Positions 6,879 to 9,895 of a stretch of 9,895 nt of DNA are shown here, piece by piece. Source of the DNA: Armatimonadota bacterium (GTDB lineage: Bacteria > Armatimonadota > HRBIN16); the NCBI GenBank assembly GCA_028275265.1, contig JAPWUZ010000075.1, positions 1 to 9,895 of the forward strand, read 5' to 3'. The position numbers and the translations under genes were made by a program. A model generated the notes under the pieces. That model was not told where the DNA came from. It did not search any database and saw only the letters and a list, made by a program, of their open reading frames with translations. Positions within the stretch are counted from its first letter, which is position 1. Each line of letters starts with the position of its first letter.

Positions 6879-7622
6879 ATGCATCGCGACAACCGTAGTT
6901 TTGCCTTCACGCTGATTGAGCTGCTGGTAGTCATCGCGATTATCGCGATACTTGCAGCCATTCTGTTCCCGGTGTTTGCACAGGCACGCGCCAAAGCCCG
7001 GCAAACCGTGTGCCTGTCCAACCTTAAGCAGCTGGGAACCGCCACCATGATGTACGCCCAGGATTACGATGAGACCCTGTGGTGGCAGGCGTTCCCCGGT
7101 TGCTACACCGACCCGAACACGGGGCAGACGGTCAACCAGCTGTATTTCCCGGACCAGCTGTACCCCTACGTGAAGAATGCCGCCATTTTCAAGGAACCGG
7201 ACTTTAGCGGTTACCCATGGCTGGCGTACTGCTGCTTTGCTCCCTCCCCTAACGTGAAAAGCCTGGAGGACTACCATCTGGGCTATGGCTACAACGAGTT
7301 GCTGATGGGAGGTAGCCTGCGATTCGGCGGCTGGCCGCTGGCGGCGATTAACGAGCCCGCCGAAATCGGTGTGCTGGCGGATGGCTACATGCCCTGGAAC
7401 AGCTTCATCGGCTACTACCTGGATGCGGGTGACGGGATCAAGCGCACCTACTGGCTCAGCAGTGACCAGCAAACCTGGTTCTACGGTCCGCCCCGCCATA
7501 ACAGCGGTGCAAACTTCATGTTCGCGGACGGGCACGCGAAATGGGCGCGAGTCACGCTGACCAGAGAGAGCCCGGTATTCTGGGGCTACTACAAGGTACG
7601 CCTCCATCCCACCGAACCCTGA
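6879..7622 (+). CDS. Type II pseudopilin-like protein with H-X9-DG motif (DUF1559-like)
   Basis: The 247-residue protein has a class III (prepilin-type) leader. After MHRDNRSFA comes FTLIELLVV, with the conserved Glu at position +5 of the predicted mature protein, and a hydrophobic helix spans residues 10-30. The residue before the cleavage point is Ala9, where Gly is usual. FPVFAQARAKARQ and CLSNLKQ (30-51) follow, a signature common in Armatimonadota and related to DUF1559-type proteins of Planctomycetota. The C-terminus has H207 then nine residues then D217-G218, the H-X9-DG motif. The globular part is rich in Tyr and Trp and has a Cys118-Cys119 pair. A prepilin peptidase should process it, leaving it membrane-anchored and exposed outside, perhaps in a pseudopilus; its real role is unknown across the family. 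AAGGAGGG at 6865-6872, six bases before the ATG, is a strong ribosome-binding site. It is co-directional with the regulator gene 25 bases upstream. Confidence 0.9.
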   Translation: MHRDNRSFAFTLIELLVVIAIIAILAAILFPVFAQARAKARQTVCLSNLKQLGTATMMYAQDYDETLWWQAFPGCYTDPNTGQTVNQLYFPDQLYPYVKNAAIFKEPDFSGYPWLAYCCFAPSPNVKSLEDYHLGYGYNELLMGGSLRFGGWPLAAINEPAEIGVLADGYMPWNSFIGYYLDAGDGIKRTYWLSSDQQTWFYGPPRHNSGANFMFADGHAKWARVTLTRESPVFWGYYKVRLHPTEP

Positions 7623-7643
7623 CGCTAAAGGAGAACACAGCGG

Positions 7644-7862
7644 ATGAAGAAGGAGATTTCGCCAGCGGTTGCTGCGATAGTCATCGTCGTGATTGTGGTG
7701 GTGATTGCACTGGTATACTGGCAGAGCACGCGCAACGAGCCAAAGCTGCCACCCGCGCCACCGTCTGGTCCGATTGAATTGCCCCCCAGCCAGCAGGGGC
7801 GCCCGATGCCGGGAGGAATGCTTTCCAACCCCATTCAGAATGCACCCTCCCCGGGAAGGTAA
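7644..7862 (+). CDS. Small single-pass membrane protein with proline-rich tail
   Basis: This 72-residue protein is not a family I recognise. After MKKEISP, a hydrophobic helix (residues 8-27, rich in Val and Ile) is followed by a basic/polar stop (QSTRNEPK) and a proline-, glycine- and glutamine-rich tail (about residues 34-72) that looks unstructured. It is most likely anchored in the inner membrane with the tail outside, or is an uncleaved signal-anchor protein. AAAGGAG at 7627-7633 is a good ribosome-binding site ten bases before the ATG. The gene starts 21 bases after the pseudopilin stop, and a strong terminator begins 14 bases after its own stop, so it is the last gene of the unit. The position suggests a partner or accessory of the pseudopilin, but nothing in the sequence proves it. 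Confidence 0.8.
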   Translation: MKKEISPAVAAIVIVVIVVVIALVYWQSTRNEPKLPPAPPSGPIELPPSQQGRPMPGGMLSNPIQNAPSPGR

Positions 7863-7876
7863 GCAAACCAGCACGA

Positions 7877-7906
7877 GCCCCTCTTGGAGACAAGAGGGGC
7901 TTTTTT
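7877..7906 (+). terminator. Intrinsic terminator of the regulator-pseudopilin unit
   Basis: The perfect 10-bp stem GCCCCTCTTG / CAAGAGGGGC (7877-7886 and 7891-7900) has a GAGA tetraloop and is followed directly by six T residues (7901-7906). It separates the three-gene unit from the glycosyltransferase transcription unit. Confidence 0.95.
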
Positions 7907-7931
7907 GTCACCCCCGTGAGCTGGCAAAATC

Positions 7932-7961
7932 TTGCAAAACCGGCATATCCTCTGGTATAAT
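7932..7961 (+). promoter_or_regulatory. Extended -10 promoter of the glycosyltransferase unit
   Basis: TATAAT at 7956-7961 is preceded by TGG, giving the extended -10 form TGnTATAAT. A weaker -35, TTGCAA (7932-7937), lies 18 bases upstream. Placement just after the terminator and before a co-directional gene supports it. Transcription would start near 7968, leaving a leader of about 113 bases. Confidence 0.7.
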
Positions 7962-7967
7962 GCTAAC

Positions 7968-8080
7968 TGCCGCAACCCGTCTGTGTTGTCCAGTATCTGC
8001 TTCCTGTCACCTGTCGGGTAACACGGACGACGCGAACGCTCCGGCGAGAGCGACTCATTACTTTGAAAGGAGGTGAGGTA
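7968..8080 (+). other. Untranslated leader of the glycosyltransferase gene, with weak folding signals
   Basis: No gene is seen here. A short hairpin CGCTC / GAGCG lies at about 8037-8052. TCACCT at 8007-8012 is the exact complement of AGGTGA (8071-8076) within the ribosome-binding site AAGGAGGTGA (8067-8076), so the leader could hide that site. The pairing is only six bases, and no known riboswitch was recognised. Confidence 0.25.
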
Positions 8081-9340
8081 ATGAGCCGTCTTGCGCAAGG
8101 ACGTACCGTCGTGTTCGTGAGTACTTACCCACCTGTGCAGTGTGGTATAGCCACCTTCACCCGGGATTTGGCCAATGCTGTCGAGCTTCACGGATGGACA
8201 CCGCTGGTGATTCCCGTAGATAAAGGCGATGTGGACTATGCCGACCAGCGTGTCATCTGGCGAATCCGCAAAGAGCGAGTGGAAGACTATGAGCAAGCGG
8301 CGCACTTTCTGAACCGTCTGCAACCCACTGCGGTGAGTTTGCAGCACGAGTTTGGCTTGTTCGCGGGCGAGATGGGTGAGGAGGTCTTGCGCTTTGTGCG
8401 TGCGCTGCGTGTGCCGCTGTTTGTCACGCTGCATACCATCGAGCCGCAGCCGCGCGACATCATGAAACGCATCCTGCGGGAACTCGTGACGCACGCCCAG
8501 GGCGTGATGGTGATGTCGCATACAGCCATTCGGTTGTTGAAGCTGGTGTACCATATGCCCACGCACCACGTGCATATGATCCCGCACGGCGCGCCCGATG
8601 TGCCGTTCAGCAGCACCGAGGTCGCCAAGAGCAAGCTGGGTCTGGAGGGCAGAAAAATCGTCTCCACCTTCGGACTCATCAGCCGAGGGAAAGGGATTGA
8701 GGATGTGATTACTGCCCTGCAGGATGTGGTGCCGCATCATCCCGATGTGCTGTATCTGATACTCGGGCAGACCCATCCGAACGTGCGCGCCTATGAGGGC
8801 GAAAGCTATCGCGAGTCGTTGATGGCACTCGTGGAGCAGCTGGGTCTGCAGAGCAATGTGCGGTTTGTCAACAGCTACCTGACGCAGGAAGCCCTGCTGC
8901 GTTACCTGGCGGCAACCGATATCTATATCACGCCGTATCCCAACCCGGGGCAGATTTCCAGCGGTACGCTGACCTACGCGCTGGCGTGCGGGTGCGCTGT
9001 GGTGTCCACGCCTTACCTGTATGCGCAGGAGCTGCTGGCAGATGGACGAGGCGTACTGGTTCCGTTCCGCAACCCGAAGGCTATCGCAGAGGCGTTGAAT
9101 CGCCTGCTGAGCGATGATGCCTATCGCGAGGGGCTGCGCCGCAAAGCGTATCAATATAGCCGGCACACCACGTGGACGTCCGTCGGGGCGCAGTTCGGTC
9201 TGTGGCTGAGCCGGGCAACTATGGCTTATTATGCCACAGAGATGCCGTATCCGGGGCACTATCTGTCGCCAGCGTTCGCGCCGGGTGGTGATACCGCTCA
9301 ACCTGTGACGACACCGGAGCGGTTGTCCGATGCGGTTTGA
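8081..9340 (+). CDS. GT4-type (GT-B fold) glycosyltransferase
   Basis: This 419-residue cytoplasmic enzyme is expected to transfer a sugar from a nucleotide-sugar donor. The N-terminal Rossmann domain begins VVFVSTYPPVQCGIATFTRDL (split: VVFVSTYPP at 9-17, CGIATF at 21-26). QHEFGLFAGE (88-97), TLHT (116-119) and IPHGAPDV (167-174) follow. The C-terminal donor domain opens with STFGLISRGKG (195-205), where Arg202 and Lys204 would contact donor phosphate. It continues with SGTLTYALACGCAVVSTPY (294-312) and ELLADGRGVLVPF (317-329). The usual E-x7-E of GT4 enzymes is not present in this last region; the form seen is characteristic of a subgroup that, from memory, is often encoded next to mannose-related or toroid-fold partner genes. 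ATG 8081 is chosen over the in-frame TTG at 8063 because AAGGAGGTGA lies directly before it. About 45 C-terminal residues are low in motif content. The next gene overlaps its last 11 bases, implying translational coupling. Donor and acceptor are unknown. Confidence 0.88.
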   Translation: MSRLAQGRTVVFVSTYPPVQCGIATFTRDLANAVELHGWTPLVIPVDKGDVDYADQRVIWRIRKERVEDYEQAAHFLNRLQPTAVSLQHEFGLFAGEMGEEVLRFVRALRVPLFVTLHTIEPQPRDIMKRILRELVTHAQGVMVMSHTAIRLLKLVYHMPTHHVHMIPHGAPDVPFSSTEVAKSKLGLEGRKIVSTFGLISRGKGIEDVITALQDVVPHHPDVLYLILGQTHPNVRAYEGESYRESLMALVEQLGLQSNVRFVNSYLTQEALLRYLAATDIYITPYPNPGQISSGTLTYALACGCAVVSTPYLYAQELLADGRGVLVPFRNPKAIAEALNRLLSDDAYREGLRRKAYQYSRHTTWTSVGAQFGLWLSRATMAYYATEMPYPGHYLSPAFAPGGDTAQPVTTPERLSDAV

Positions 9341-9895
9341 CTATCTGCAGACCCTGCTCGGGCCGCTGGGGGTGTGGCAGCACGCAAACCTGCGCACCCC
9401 TGCCCCCGAACACGGTTACTCGATAGACGACCAGGCGCGTGCGCTCATAGTGGCAACGCTGGCGAGAGAGCAGATGCCCGCCGCCCTTCACGGCGCGCTG
9501 TGCGACCGTTGCATGCGCTACATCCGCAGCGCATTCCTGCCCAATGGAAGGGTGCGCAACTTTCGCTCGGCACAGGGCAAATGGCTGGAACCCGTCGGCA
9601 GCGATGATGCGCTGGGACGCACGCTGTGGGCGCTTTATATATGGCTGAAACATCATCCGTCAGACCATTCCGTCCGGAATATGGTACGGCGCATGGAACG
9701 CGCCATGATGGAGGTGCATTCGCCGCGCGCGCTGGCATTTGCTGCGCTGGAGACCGAGAATACCGACCTGCTGCGCCGTACGGTGGATAAACTGCTGGCG
9801 GGATACCGCCATTACAGCGACCGCGAATGGCGGTGGTTCGAGCCGGTAGTGACCTACGAAAACGCACGCCTGCCACACGCGCTGTTTGTTGCCGC
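9330..9895 (+). CDS. Glycosyltransferase-partner protein with (alpha/alpha)-toroid-like fold, partial
   Basis: The open frame starts at ATG 9330 and runs off the window, giving 188 complete codons without a stop. It overlaps the end of the glycosyltransferase gene by 11 bases; GGAG at 9316-9319 may be its ribosome-binding site. The sequence is helix-rich with regularly spaced motifs: GVWQHA (14-19), EHGYSIDDQARALI (27-40), SDDALGRTLWAL (91-102) and REWRWFEPVVTYENARLPHA (165-184). From memory, the pattern HGYxxDDxARAL, (S/E)DxxGRxLWAL, WFExxxTYxNARLP marks a family with an (alpha/alpha)6-toroid-like fold, usually encoded beside or fused to glycosyltransferases starting STYPPxxCGIATF. The conserved acidic and aromatic residues suggest carbohydrate binding or hydrolysis, but I know of no established reaction. 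No signal peptide is present, consistent with a cytoplasmic partner of the upstream enzyme. The C-terminal part lies outside the window. Confidence 0.82.
   Translation, partial: MRFDYLQTLLGPLGVWQHANLRTPAPEHGYSIDDQARALIVATLAREQMPAALHGALCDRCMRYIRSAFLPNGRVRNFRSAQGKWLEPVGSDDALGRTLWALYIWLKHHPSDHSVRNMVRRMERAMMEVHSPRALAFAALETENTDLLRRTVDKLLAGYRHYSDREWRWFEPVVTYENARLPHALFVA

Noticed and set aside
6825..7874. 349-codon minus-strand frame across the pseudopilin and small protein genes
   Set aside because: It is a shadow of two plus-strand genes that have ribosome-binding sites and recognisable motifs. The translated antisense product has no domain signature.
8018..8027. TAACACGGAC in the glycosyltransferase leader, resembling an operator arm
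   Set aside because: Only the first six bases and a few others match, and no paired arm is present.
7835..9301. Long open frame (488 codons) on the minus strand opposite the glycosyltransferase
   Set aside because: The plus-strand frame encodes a protein with clear GT-B motifs and a perfect ribosome-binding site. The antisense frame has no recognisable domain and runs through the promoter region; GC-rich codon bias explains its length.

Overview
The window looks like a chromosomal segment from a GC-rich bacterium. The best lineage clue is a pseudopilin whose N-terminus reads FTLIELLVVIAIIAILAAIL, then FPVFAQARAKARQ and CLSNLKQ, with an H-X9-DG motif near the C-terminus. From memory, this signature together with GntR/LacI hybrid regulators and oversized glycosidases is typical of Armatimonadota, with Planctomycetota as the alternative. 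That assignment is inference. No tRNA, rRNA, CRISPR, insertion sequence or phage gene was seen.

Layout. (1) 15-812 (+) encodes an unrecognised seven-helix membrane protein. (2) 859-5523 (-), convergent with it, encodes a 1554-residue multidomain glycoside hydrolase-like protein. It has a GH99/WbsX-like barrel, a glutamine-amidotransferase-like domain, two copies of one jelly-roll-like domain, Ig/NEW3-like spacers and a C-terminal mutarotase-like supersandwich. (3) 5524-5776 is the divergent control region. It holds a consensus sigma-70 promoter and a perfect 10-bp inverted repeat over the predicted transcription start. (4) 5777-7862 (+) is a compact three-gene unit: GntR/LacI regulator, pseudopilin, and a small proline-rich membrane protein. 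A textbook intrinsic terminator closes it at 7877-7906. (5) From 7932 a new promoter, with an extended -10, drives a GT4-type glycosyltransferase (8081-9340). This overlaps by 11 bases an (alpha/alpha)-toroid-type protein that runs off the right edge.

How it may fit together. The regulator is probably sugar-responsive, judging by its LacI-like effector domain. It very likely represses its own unit through the inverted repeat, and it may also control the divergent glycosidase. The barrel of that glycosidase keeps the paired glutamates of GH99 (NEWWEG), which suggests an alpha-mannoside-like substrate. The glycosyltransferase and its partner are a separate transcription unit, probably for making a glycan or glycoconjugate. 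The most noteworthy items are the glycosidase architecture with its duplicated domain and the unusually clean promoter/operator. I found no clear evidence of a wholly new defence or mobile system.
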